Source: UBA9926 sp913064795
GTDB lineage: Bacteria; Pseudomonadota; Gammaproteobacteria; Pseudomonadales; Azotimanducaceae
Direction: 5' to 3'
DNA length: 64,000 bases
NCBI GenBank assembly: GCA_045560765.1
Contig: JBJKZD010000008.1
Location: 1 to 64,000, forward strand
Shown: in pieces, positions 25,167 to 34,291 of the stretch
Layout of the letters: the number at the start of each line of letters is the position of its first letter
Numbering within the stretch: the stretch's first letter is position 1
Program-made: the position numbers and the translations under genes
The notes under the pieces: model-generated
What the model was told of the DNA's origin: nothing
What the model saw: the letters and a program-made list of their open reading frames with translations, nothing else
Database searches by the model: none

Positions 25167-25844
25167 ATGCAGACGTCTCAAAATTCAGTGCAGCGAGCCA
25201 CGTCTGTCCGTGCCAAAGCGCTTCGTCGCAGCGAGATTCTATCCGAGGCCTGCCGCCTTCTGGAGGATGAGCATTTTGAGGGCTTTACAATGCAAGCGCT
25301 TTCGAAGCGTTTGGGTCTGGCCAAAGGGACCTTGTATCTTTACTTCGATACGCGGGAGACCCTGTACCTAGCCTTGCTCGATGAAAAAGTTCAGGCATGG
25401 GCTCAGCGGTTCCGACAAACCATCAGAGCACAGGTAACCTCCGATGAGGGCTGGGCTAGGGCGTACTACGAATCAGCACTTTCGGACCCTCTATTCTTGC
25501 AATTGGTGCTTAGAGCAGACCTAAGCATCGTGCCCAATGTGCCCATTGCGGCACTCATTGCGCACAAGCGATTATGGGCTGAGGCAATGAACTGGGTAGG
25601 AGAGGCAACACGATTGGCCCTGACGATTTCAGAGGCCAAGGCCCTTGAAGCAGTTTTGGCAACGGGCTTCCTGCTAATTGGATGCGGCAACCAACTACAG
25701 GCGGATGTCTATGCTCAAGACAATTTACCCGCCGATGTGCAAGAGATCATTACCTTGTTTTCACCCGAAAAACACTTTGTGTCCAATGTTTGTAGGATTT
25801 TGGCGGGTATCCGGGGAGAAACCGATGCGGAAAAACAACACTAA
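25167..25844 (+). CDS. TetR/AcrR family transcriptional regulator
   Basis: At 225 residues it has the N-terminal TetR HTH (ILSEACRLLEDEHFEGFTMQ, then LSKRLGLAKGTLYLYFDTRE) and a helical ligand-binding C-terminal part. The palindromes just upstream are its likely operator. It begins a same-strand run with the molybdoenzyme genes 29 bases downstream, so it probably controls them. Confidence 0.9.
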   Translation: MQTSQNSVQRATSVRAKALRRSEILSEACRLLEDEHFEGFTMQALSKRLGLAKGTLYLYFDTRETLYLALLDEKVQAWAQRFRQTIRAQVTSDEGWARAYYESALSDPLFLQLVLRADLSIVPNVPIAALIAHKRLWAEAMNWVGEATRLALTISEAKALEAVLATGFLLIGCGNQLQADVYAQDNLPADVQEIITLFSPEKHFVSNVCRILAGIRGETDAEKQH

Positions 25845-25873
25845 ACAGAAAATAATAGGTCTAGGAGTCAGCG

Positions 25874-26371
25874 GTGATTGAATTTGAATTAAATGGAGAA
25901 ACGGTCAGGACCGATGAGGCGCCTGACACACCGGTCCTCTGGGTTATTCGGGATACATTTAAGTTGAAGGGGTCCAAATTTGGTTGCGGCGCAGGGTTGT
26001 GCGGCGCCTGCACCATGCATCTTGATGGCACTGCAATTCGCACTTGTATGCTGCCAATCGCTGCTGTTGCGGGACAAGCGATCACCACCATTGAAGGGCT
26101 CAGCGCAGAAGGTAACCTTCATCCGTTGCAAGCCGCTTGGCAGGCTTATGCCGTCCCCCAATGCGGTTATTGTCAGTCAGGTCAGATTATGTCGGCCGCA
26201 GCACTCCTCGAATCAAATCCAAATCCTTCAGAAGCTGATGTCGAGATTGCGCTGGCGGGTAACATTTGTCGGTGTGGTTGTTATCCGCGCATTAAAAAAG
26301 CGGTTTTGGCGGCGAGTGAATCCAGTGGCTTGTTTAAGAATGCAATGACAAGCGAGGAGGTAATCTCATGA
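25874..26371 (+). CDS. [2Fe-2S] subunit of isoquinoline 1-oxidoreductase-type molybdoenzyme
   Basis: This 165-residue protein begins with GTG, with CTAGGAG upstream. The plant-type ferredoxin cluster cysteines are in KFGCGAGLCGACTMHLDG and RTC. The second cluster is in QCGYCQSGQIMS and GNICRCGCYPRIKKAV. It passes electrons from the molybdenum subunit. Its TGA overlaps the next ATG, so the subunits are coupled. It has no export signal of its own. Confidence 0.92.
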   Translation: MIEFELNGETVRTDEAPDTPVLWVIRDTFKLKGSKFGCGAGLCGACTMHLDGTAIRTCMLPIAAVAGQAITTIEGLSAEGNLHPLQAAWQAYAVPQCGYCQSGQIMSAAALLESNPNPSEADVEIALAGNICRCGCYPRIKKAVLAASESSGLFKNAMTSEEVIS

Positions 26372-28578
26372 GGATCGAGAATCTATCGCGCCGAAGCTTT
26401 TTGAAAACCACGGCTATTGTTGGCGGGGGCGTTGTAATCGGTTTTAGCTTGAGCGGTTGTTCAACGTCTGCTCCTTTGCCCATCGACGTGGCTGATGGTG
26501 GTTTTGTTCCTAACGCTTTTATACAGATACTGCCCGATAACTCGGTTAAGTTTTACACCGCAAGGGATGAGATGGGTCAGGGCGTGACGACAGGGTTGTC
26601 GACCCTGCTTGGAGAGGAGCTCGATTTCGATCCTTTTAAAATGGAGATTTTGCTAGCCGGGGTTCACGAAGATTACAACAATCCGGGCATGGGCGTGCAG
26701 GCGACGGGTGGCAGTAACGCGATTCATGCGCATTTTGAACCGATGCGTCGGGCTGGCGCGAACGCGCGAGCGATCATACTGCTTGCAGCAGCGCAAGACC
26801 TTGGGGTTCATGTAGATCAACTGAAAACCGAAGATGGGCACGTTGTTTGGGACAATCAGCGATTTCCGTATGGAAGCTTTGTTCAAACTGCCGCGGGGAT
26901 AGCCGCGCCAGAAGAAGTGTCGCTTAAATCACCGGGTGACTTTCGCTACATTGGGCAGGAATCGGGCCGAGTCGATGCGCTGGCTAAATCAACAGGCGCT
27001 GCGGTCTTTGGCATCGACATCGATTTACCGGGTCTGCACTATGCGGTGGTTCGTCGATCGCCAGTTCCCGGCGCAAAGTTAGTGGGCTTTAACCGCGCGG
27101 CGACCGAGCAGGCCAAGGGTGTGTTTCAGGTCATGGAAGTTGCAAGCGGGGTAGCGGTTGTTGCCGAGACCTACTGGCAGGCTAAGAAAGCCGCAGAACA
27201 AATGGAGGTGACTTGGGAGGAGGTTCCACTTGGGGGAATGAGCTCCGCTGATATTCGGGCCGACTATGAGCAGGCACTCAACTCAGAAGAAGGGTTAACG
27301 GGAACCGACGAGGGCGACCTTGACGCTGGGTTCGCAGCAGCCGATCACGTGCTTGAAAGCCAATACTGGACACCCTTCCTGTCGCATGCGCCGATGGAGC
27401 CGATGAATGCGGTGGTTGACATCAAAGAAGGTTGGGCAGATGTGTGGTCGGGAACCCAAGGCCCGGTCGCTGCTCAAGGTTTGGTTGCGCGTTTTTCCGG
27501 GCTTGAACCCTCTAAGGTTCGCGTCCATCAAACCTACTTGGGTGGAAGTTTTGGTCGGCGAGGAACCTTGACCCACATCGTTGAGGCGACCCAGATTGCA
27601 GTGGCATCAGGCAAACCCATCAAACTTATTTGGTCCAGGGAAGATGACCTGCGCAATGGTTTGTACCGACCCGCGTCGCTGATGCGCCTCAAGGCGGGTG
27701 TTGACGGCGATGGCAGGATTGCCGCGTGGGATGCCAAGCGGGTGGGCGGCAACATCTCCCCAGATACCATCAAGAATATGTTGCCCGCGTTGTTTCCGGG
27801 TCTCAGCGACGGCGTCGTCGACTGGGTTGGTGGATTGGCCGATGGCGCCTTTACAGATTGGGTTGCGGATCCATCGAGCGTCGAGGGCTTGTTTGAGGAT
27901 TATGATCAGCCGAATACTCGGGTTACCCACGCCACCGTGAATCATGGCATTCCCCTGACTTTCTGGCGATCGGTTGGGCATTCGTATACGGCCTTTGCTA
28001 AAGAATCAATGGTGGATGAACTGGTGGTTGCTGGCGGATACGACCCTGTCGCTTTTAGGCTCAAGAACACTGAGAACAAACCAAGATTACAAAACGTCAT
28101 TCGAGTGGCCGGCGATCTGATGAAGGCGATGACCTTGTCTCAGGATCATCACTTGGGGTTTGCCGCGCACCACTCGTTTTTAACGGATGTGGCGCAAATT
28201 GCCGAGGTGTCTGTCAAGGAGGGAAAGATCAGGGTTCACAAAGTGGTGTGCGTGGTGGACTGCGGAACTGCAGTGAACCCGGACGTCGTAAGGGCTCAAA
28301 TGGAAGGCGGTATTCTGTTTGGTTTGACCGCGGCACTTCATGGCGAGCACCGGATTGAAGGGGGCGCCATTAAGGAGAGCAATTTTCATGATTATCCCAT
28401 TCTTCGGATGAACGAGGCGCCCGATATCGAGGTGGTGATTGTCGAGAGCCAAGACACCCCAACCGGCGCCGGTGAACCCGGTCTGCCGCCGATTGCACCG
28501 GCTGTCGCGAATGCCGTTTTTCGCGCCTCTGGACAGCGGCTGCGTTCATTGCCGCTCCGTTTAGAGGCAAGGGCTTAG
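26368..28578 (+). CDS. Molybdopterin-binding subunit of isoquinoline 1-oxidoreductase-type enzyme
   Basis: This 736-residue protein belongs to the xanthine dehydrogenase family, IorB branch. It starts with a twin-arginine signal (SRRSFLKTTAIVGGGVVIGF) followed by a lipobox-like LSGC at about residue 31. FYTARDEMGQGVTTGLSTLL and the C-terminal GAGEPGLPPIAPAVANAVF, with the active-site Glu, are present. Such enzymes hydroxylate N-heterocycles or oxidise aldehydes. The Tat signal implies a periplasmic, possibly lipid-anchored complex that carries the [2Fe-2S] subunit across. The substrate is unknown. Confidence 0.9.
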   Translation: MRIENLSRRSFLKTTAIVGGGVVIGFSLSGCSTSAPLPIDVADGGFVPNAFIQILPDNSVKFYTARDEMGQGVTTGLSTLLGEELDFDPFKMEILLAGVHEDYNNPGMGVQATGGSNAIHAHFEPMRRAGANARAIILLAAAQDLGVHVDQLKTEDGHVVWDNQRFPYGSFVQTAAGIAAPEEVSLKSPGDFRYIGQESGRVDALAKSTGAAVFGIDIDLPGLHYAVVRRSPVPGAKLVGFNRAATEQAKGVFQVMEVASGVAVVAETYWQAKKAAEQMEVTWEEVPLGGMSSADIRADYEQALNSEEGLTGTDEGDLDAGFAAADHVLESQYWTPFLSHAPMEPMNAVVDIKEGWADVWSGTQGPVAAQGLVARFSGLEPSKVRVHQTYLGGSFGRRGTLTHIVEATQIAVASGKPIKLIWSREDDLRNGLYRPASLMRLKAGVDGDGRIAAWDAKRVGGNISPDTIKNMLPALFPGLSDGVVDWVGGLADGAFTDWVADPSSVEGLFEDYDQPNTRVTHATVNHGIPLTFWRSVGHSYTAFAKESMVDELVVAGGYDPVAFRLKNTENKPRLQNVIRVAGDLMKAMTLSQDHHLGFAAHHSFLTDVAQIAEVSVKEGKIRVHKVVCVVDCGTAVNPDVVRAQMEGGILFGLTAALHGEHRIEGGAIKESNFHDYPILRMNEAPDIEVVIVESQDTPTGAGEPGLPPIAPAVANAVFRASGQRLRSLPLRLEARA

Positions 28579-28645
28579 CGATGATCTCGATCCGGTGATT
28601 TATAACTTGAATTAAAATTGACACCCAAAGTATAAGGAATGTGGA

Positions 28646-29665
28646 ATGAATATTAATCGCCAATGGCTGCTGGCCAAACGCCCCGATGGGCTCGTGACCC
28701 AAGATAACTTCGAGTATTCAGAGACGCCAATCCCAGAAGCGGGGGAGGGCGAGGTGCTCGTAAGGAATCTCTACTTGTCTTTCGATCCAACCCAGCGGGG
28801 ATGGATGGTAGATCGCGAGAGTTACCTGCCGCCGGTCGCAATCGGTGCGCCCATGCGAGCAGGTTCCGTTGGGCAAGTCGAAGCCTCGAATCATCCTGAT
28901 TTTGAGCCAGGGGACATCGTTCAAACCACGGGTAACTGGCAAGACTTTGTGGTGGCGGCTCCAGGTCAAGGTCCCATGGGGTTATCGAAGTTGCCCCAGG
29001 GCGTTACCCCAGAGATGATGCTTTCGGTTTTAGGTATCACCGGCTTGACGGCTTATTTCGGTTTGCTGGATTTAGGCCTGCCCAAGGCTGGCGAGACGGT
29101 ATTGGTTTCCGGCGCCGCGGGGGCCACTGGATCCGTCGCAGGCCAGATCGCGCGAATCAAGGGCTGTCGAGTCGTTGGCATCGCTGGCGGGCAAGAAAAA
29201 TGTGATTGGCTGCTCAACGAGGCGGGTTTTGATGCCGTGATTGATTACAAGAGCCAAGACGTCGATGCGCAAATCAAAGCGACTTGCCCAGATCGATTTG
29301 ATGTCTTTTTTGACAATGTCGGCGGCGATATTTTGGAAGCTGCACTGAACCACATGAATTTAAAAGCGCGCATTGTTCTCTGCGGCGGTATCTCGGGTTA
29401 CAACGCCACAGCGCCTATTCCTGGTCCAGTGAATTTAATGAATCTGGTCACTCAAAGAGCCCGAATGGAAGGGTTTATCGTGCTTGATTACATGCCGAGA
29501 GCCGCTGAAGCCGTGAGCGACCTCCTGGGTTGGATTGCCTCTGGGGAGCTGAAGTACCAAATCGATTTGCAGACGGGATTTGAGAATATCCCAGATACAT
29601 TGCAACGTTTGTTTACCGGTCAGAACTTGGGTAAGCAGCTTTTGAAAATTGCTGAGCCGCGCTGA
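28646..29665 (+). CDS. NADP-dependent zinc-free oxidoreductase, CurA-like
   Basis: This 339-residue medium-chain reductase matches the curcumin/alkenal reductase group: NRQWLLAKRPDGL at the N-terminus, LSFDPTQRGWM, then VSGAAGATGSVAGQIARIKG as the NADP-binding motif, and FDNVGGDILEAAL. It reduces alpha,beta-unsaturated carbonyls. It follows the molybdoenzyme after 67 bases and may process its product or clear reactive enals. Confidence 0.9.
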   Translation: MNINRQWLLAKRPDGLVTQDNFEYSETPIPEAGEGEVLVRNLYLSFDPTQRGWMVDRESYLPPVAIGAPMRAGSVGQVEASNHPDFEPGDIVQTTGNWQDFVVAAPGQGPMGLSKLPQGVTPEMMLSVLGITGLTAYFGLLDLGLPKAGETVLVSGAAGATGSVAGQIARIKGCRVVGIAGGQEKCDWLLNEAGFDAVIDYKSQDVDAQIKATCPDRFDVFFDNVGGDILEAALNHMNLKARIVLCGGISGYNATAPIPGPVNLMNLVTQRARMEGFIVLDYMPRAAEAVSDLLGWIASGELKYQIDLQTGFENIPDTLQRLFTGQNLGKQLLKIAEPR

Positions 29666-30030
29666 TCCTTCAGCTGGGAATCTGATTATAAGGGACGAGC
29701 CAAACGTTGTACCCTGCAAAGCGATTGTCGGTGGCTTTTGCATGCGTTAATTAGTCTTTGCAGCAGGGCCGAGACGTTAGGCCCATTGAGGGCGGTCTTT
29801 ATAGGCGTATGCGATATCCTCTTGATCTCCGGCGATCGGAGTCATTTGGTGAGTTGAACCTGTCATGCGTTCACCCGCACAGAAGGCGCCCTGCTGGGCT
29901 GCAGAAGCCATCTGAGCCCAGGATTGCTGGCCCCCATTGCTTTAGGAATTTTGGGTAAACGGTCGACGCGGTCCGGCGGAGTCTCAGGGGAAACTTAGGC
30001 GGCGCGCGTTGAAGCGCGTACAGTTTCGCC
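29666..30030. other. Convergent gene-free stretch
   Basis: No gene is supported. It lies between the 3' ends of the CurA-like gene and the GH81 gene. No strong hairpin with a T-run is seen. Confidence 0.5.
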
Positions 30031-33000
30031 TTAGCCAGGCGTTAATCTTTCCGCGATATAGGCCGAAATTTGTTCTGCGTTGTCTCGACTGGCGCCCTCA
30101 CCGATGGCGCCATCGGTGAGAGCCGAGCCCGTAAAACCGAACAGTGCGCGGATCAACAGTAAGCCGTCGGTTAAAGGCTCGGACTTTCCGTTGCCATCAA
30201 TGTCCAGGGCAGTAGATGACACGTTTAAAAAAGTTGCAATGTCGTTGGGCGAGGTGCGAGCTCCAGCAGGACTGATCGCCCCAGCTATCAGGGCTTCGCC
30301 AGTAAAGCCAAATAGGTAGCGGATGACCAAGAGTCCGTCGGTAAGCGGTTGTGTGAGGTCGTTCTGGTCGATATCAAAACTAAAGCAACCGGGGCAGGAT
30401 GAGGGATTTAAAGGATTTGTACCTTCTGCAGTTTCATCGGTGTCTGAGAAACCGTCACCATCATCGTCAAGGTCCGCATTGTTGCCTTGTCCATCACCAT
30501 CGGTGTCGAGCCACTCCGATTCGTCATCAGGGAAACCATCATTGATATCGAGGAAACCATCGCCATCAGTGTCGAGATCGGGTTCTGTTGAGTTGTTCGT
30601 GATGGAGAAGCCTGGCTTAGCGTTGACTGTATGGCCGTCGCTAAACGAGACGAGTCGGATCTCATCCTCAAAGTTGTAGACAACATATTGGCGAAGATCC
30701 TCCTTCTCAAACGTCATGGCGCTCGGGTAGTCGGCTGTGACATTCTTTGAGATGGTAATTTGCTCGCCCAGGGCCTTCAGCGTGTAGAGCCAGTGGTAGG
30801 TATGCGCCTTGGTTTCTCCTGCCTCCGGCAGGTATTGCCCTACAGTCACATAATCTGCGATGGCCGCCTCTGGATCGACCAAAGCCCAGAGGTTCCACCA
30901 GAGATCCCGCCATTCGTCGTCCCCCAACCCTGAGGGTTTCCCGTTGGGTGACTCGGATAGTCCAAGCGCAACGTAATCGCGCATGTAATCGACATAGAGC
31001 CCAACATGCATCGTCAAAGTATTAGAGGGTAACCCTTGAATTCCTAGAATGTGGGCGACCCGTGGGCTGAACCAGGTTGAAAAAACAGAGCCATCGCCCC
31101 AAATGATGGACGTGGTGATCTTGTCGTAACCCGTTGGAAAATTATCCCAATCTGAATCCGGGTCTAGGTACCCATCGATATTATTCCAATATTGCCAGTA
31201 GGTCGCTGCAGTCGATGCGTGCAAATAGATGCCGCGCTCGATTAAGGCCGGATTATTGGTGGCCAGGCCGTAAAGGATGATCGCGCCATAGGCATTAGCG
31301 GCCTCGGAAGTTGATTCGTTATTGTTGCCCCGGACGAAGTTTGCCGCTCCGGATGCCCAAGAGAAACCATTGGCCGGGTCAAAGTTGCGACGGGGCGGAA
31401 ACAGCGGATCATCCTCCCCGGCGGCATAATCTCGAATCAGTAATTCGATCATTGGGCCAAATTGGTCGGGACCACACCAAGCGAGATCAATTCTACAAAC
31501 CTCGGCGGCAGCGCGAACGAAATAACCGTAGTGAAAGTGATGGTCGTTGAGCTGCTGATGGGAGGAGAATGACTCCTCCATACCGAGCAACGTGCTCCAA
31601 GCTGAGTCATATACAAAGTATCGCTGGCTATCGAGTTTGCCGTTGCTTTCTGCCGAAAACCAATCCTCGAGCTCGGTTTTAAGCCATGCAAGTAAGGTGT
31701 CAGCCTCATCGCTAAAGCCGGCCGCGCGCGCTAGGGCGGATAGTTCTGCGACTTTGCCGTAGTTTTTTCCGCTCCAGTAGGTGTCGGTCCGGGTGTTCCA
31801 GCTGCCTGAATTCGCTTTTGTAAATTCGTGGATGAGGGACTCGAGGCGGTCTCGATCGAGGCTCTCCGGCAGATAAGGCAGGGATGGCAAGATACCGCTG
31901 AAGGGAATTTGATAACTGAATTGATGACCCTCTACAAACTGAATCACTCCGCGCGCGCTTCGTGTTTTAGCGACTGCTTTGAAGGTCTCTGAGAATTTCC
32001 AATGCAAGGGGTGCAGGCCCATCAACGTGTCTATGGGGTCGCCGTCGGCATCTAGATAACGGTGTGTAACCGTGACTTGGTTGTTGGTAACGTCTACCTC
32101 ATGGTCGATTGTAACCCTCGCAACCCTTGACTGGGCCGTAGCGGAAAAGATCTCGATGTCGGAGGCAGAAGCAGAAGCACTATTCTGAGGCACTGGGAGC
32201 CACGTCAGCGTGATTTTTCCAGTCTCGTCTGTAACAAGAATTTCGTTGCTTTCAGCGTCTGAGAATGATGTCTCTCCATTGCCTGTAATCAGAAAGTCAT
32301 TTCGATTGCCCGCAACCGCGGTCCAAATCCCTAATCTCTCATCCGTATTTAAAAAAACACCTTTTTCACCGCCGTCTTCGCGCAGAGTTCGCAACACCAT
32401 CTGACCATCAAAAACGTTGAAATAGACGTGGGGCGAGCCATGAATGAAAACCGCATCCATTACCGGAGTCTGCCCCGAGCGCCACTCAATGATGATTCCT
32501 CCGGCGCTCGAATCCTTCATAAAGGCATCGAGGTTTGAATGTTTGGTGTTGCCAACGGCGATGCCGTCAAACACTTCCAAAAACGGGTCTGGAGGGTCGT
32601 AAAGAAACCCGTCGGTTCTGATCGAAAGGCCGCCAGGGATACCCATGATTCTGACACCACGCTCTGAAATTCGAGCCATTAACGGATCAGGTGTGATGTA
32701 GGCCGCATCCGCCGGCTCCCCAACACGCATTTCGCCTAAAAAGGGTACAGAACCCCACCAGCGATGGGTGGCCGTCGGCTTGAGAGACGCGGGCTCGGTC
32801 AATTGGGGTGTTCTGGGTGTAGGCGACCCGGTTGGCGTGCCTGTTATTGTATTGCATCCAGAGATACCGGGCTCGACAACTCCCGCATTGTAAATCCAAT
32901 TGCCGTAATCAAAGACGCAGCGATAGCTACTCGGGTTGATCCGATCGGCAATGGTGCCAGCACCATAAGCCGTTAAAGTGTAGTCGATGTTCTCATTAGT

Positions 33001-33714
33001 AGGTTCTGACGGGTTGCTGATCTCATCGAGTCCGGTAAATCTGACGTTGTCTATAAGGTATTGTAAGCCGGCACCCGTCTGAAATTCCGGGAAAAATACC
33101 ATGGGCGCAGTAATCCCAGACATCTGCAAATCACCACTGGCGGTCAGTGCTGAGACCGGGATTGCGACGCTTTGCCAATCCGTATTTTCCATCGTGATTC
33201 CGCCGATAGGAAGTTCACCAGAGGTAGCGCTCCCGCTTTCGACTTTAATCAAAAATTGGCTGGTGCTTCCTGGAGACAGAATCTTGATATCAAAATTAAG
33301 GCTTCCAGAGGCGTATGCAGAAAGGTCCACTGGAGGCGCAGGCCCTACGACCAATCCAGCGTGTTTGGCAGTTGTAAGGTAGGTAACCTTGAGTACTGCA
33401 CCTTTAACGTTGTCTTCTGCGATGCTCCAATCGACGCTGTCGCAGGTCTCAGTGCCAGCGGCTTCGTCGGTGCAGTCGCCGTAGTTGGAGTGCTCATCAA
33501 AGAATGAGAGGGCTGTATCTCCCCCCCATAATGCGTCGATATGACCCTCATCAAGAATAAAGGCATCGTCGGAGGCAACCACATTTTGCTGGTTGATAAG
33601 AACGAACAAAAAGAGGGCTAATAAGCTCACCGCGGGACTGCTTTGAAATTGAATCAATGACTTCACCGTGTCCCTTTGATTGCGTTGTGTCGTTTGTCTT
33701 GGTGATCGAGTCAT
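30031..33714 (-). CDS. Secreted GH81 endo-beta-1,3-glucanase, multidomain
   Basis: This 1227-residue protein begins with a signal peptide (SLLALFLFVLINQQNVVAS); a GTG at 33666 with AAAGGGA upstream is an alternative start. Residues about 50-225 look like the ExoP-type galactose-binding-like domain. The GH81 catalytic domain spans about 290-1010, with NDHHFHYGYFVRAA near 725 and NNNESTSEAANAYGA near 800 holding the acidic residues. Then come Ca-binding thrombospondin-type repeats (DTDGDGFLDINDG, DLDDDGDGFSDTDE, about 1045-1100) and two dockerin-like repeats (DIDQNDLTQPLTDGLLVIRY and DIDGNGKSEPLTDGLLLIRA). It probably cuts laminarin or similar algal beta-1,3-glucans outside the cell. Confidence 0.92.
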   Translation of the reverse strand: MTRSPRQTTQRNQRDTVKSLIQFQSSPAVSLLALFLFVLINQQNVVASDDAFILDEGHIDALWGGDTALSFFDEHSNYGDCTDEAAGTETCDSVDWSIAEDNVKGAVLKVTYLTTAKHAGLVVGPAPPVDLSAYASGSLNFDIKILSPGSTSQFLIKVESGSATSGELPIGGITMENTDWQSVAIPVSALTASGDLQMSGITAPMVFFPEFQTGAGLQYLIDNVRFTGLDEISNPSEPTNENIDYTLTAYGAGTIADRINPSSYRCVFDYGNWIYNAGVVEPGISGCNTITGTPTGSPTPRTPQLTEPASLKPTATHRWWGSVPFLGEMRVGEPADAAYITPDPLMARISERGVRIMGIPGGLSIRTDGFLYDPPDPFLEVFDGIAVGNTKHSNLDAFMKDSSAGGIIIEWRSGQTPVMDAVFIHGSPHVYFNVFDGQMVLRTLREDGGEKGVFLNTDERLGIWTAVAGNRNDFLITGNGETSFSDAESNEILVTDETGKITLTWLPVPQNSASASASDIEIFSATAQSRVARVTIDHEVDVTNNQVTVTHRYLDADGDPIDTLMGLHPLHWKFSETFKAVAKTRSARGVIQFVEGHQFSYQIPFSGILPSLPYLPESLDRDRLESLIHEFTKANSGSWNTRTDTYWSGKNYGKVAELSALARAAGFSDEADTLLAWLKTELEDWFSAESNGKLDSQRYFVYDSAWSTLLGMEESFSSHQQLNDHHFHYGYFVRAAAEVCRIDLAWCGPDQFGPMIELLIRDYAAGEDDPLFPPRRNFDPANGFSWASGAANFVRGNNNESTSEAANAYGAIILYGLATNNPALIERGIYLHASTAATYWQYWNNIDGYLDPDSDWDNFPTGYDKITTSIIWGDGSVFSTWFSPRVAHILGIQGLPSNTLTMHVGLYVDYMRDYVALGLSESPNGKPSGLGDDEWRDLWWNLWALVDPEAAIADYVTVGQYLPEAGETKAHTYHWLYTLKALGEQITISKNVTADYPSAMTFEKEDLRQYVVYNFEDEIRLVSFSDGHTVNAKPGFSITNNSTEPDLDTDGDGFLDINDGFPDDESEWLDTDGDGQGNNADLDDDGDGFSDTDETAEGTNPLNPSSCPGCFSFDIDQNDLTQPLTDGLLVIRYLFGFTGEALIAGAISPAGARTSPNDIATFLNVSSTALDIDGNGKSEPLTDGLLLIRALFGFTGSALTDGAIGEGASRDNAEQISAYIAERLTPG

Positions 33715-34291
33715 GGGCTAAGCGTTTTGAATCAAACATGAAAGGTTTAGCGTGGTTGGCTTCAGCCAGTGAGGTCAAACGGTCCAGCGATTTATGTGTT
33801 GATCCAGCAGTCCAATCACCCATGGCTGTCGATGAGCGCGATCCTCATTGGCACGATGCTAGCATGCGACAAGGTGTTCGAGGTGAGCTCTCAGCATTTG
33901 GTCCCTGGTTTTGCCCGTCTCAACGCTTAAATTTTTTTCAGCGTCAAGCTTGGGGCCAGAAATTCTGGATTTGGCCTCGGTTGAGCGCTATGTTTCTATA
34001 ATTTTTACGATTAACTGATGGCAAAGAACATGAAGGCCTCAATTGTATAACGAGGGTTTTAGTTTGGCGGCTAGCCCCGTGCTGTGTCCTAGCCGCTATC
34101 ATAAAAAAGGGATTGGCAAATCTTCATTGCCAAAGGTAACTATAGATTACCGCCACCTCAGATTATTTTGTGGTGCTTGATTGGTTTACTTCGTCGAAGA
34201 AATATTCCAGTTTAAAGCCTTAGGCGGAAAAGACGCTCTGAAGCCTGCCGCCCTGATAGAAAAAGGTTCTCTTATCTAGGAGTGAGGATAG
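33715..34291. other. Divergent intergenic region between GH81 and DUF885 genes
   Basis: No gene is supported in these 577 bases. An open plus-strand frame overlapping the GH81 start is its shadow. The region must contain both divergent promoters; AT-rich patches lie at 33995-34055 and 34150-34220. Confidence 0.5.

Noticed and set aside
29758..29958. 66-codon frame after the CurA-like gene
   Set aside because: It has no ribosome site or domain and is Arg/Cys-rich noise.
33657..34001. 114-codon plus-strand frame upstream of the DUF885 gene
   Set aside because: It is partly antisense to the GH81 start, and no ribosome site is seen.
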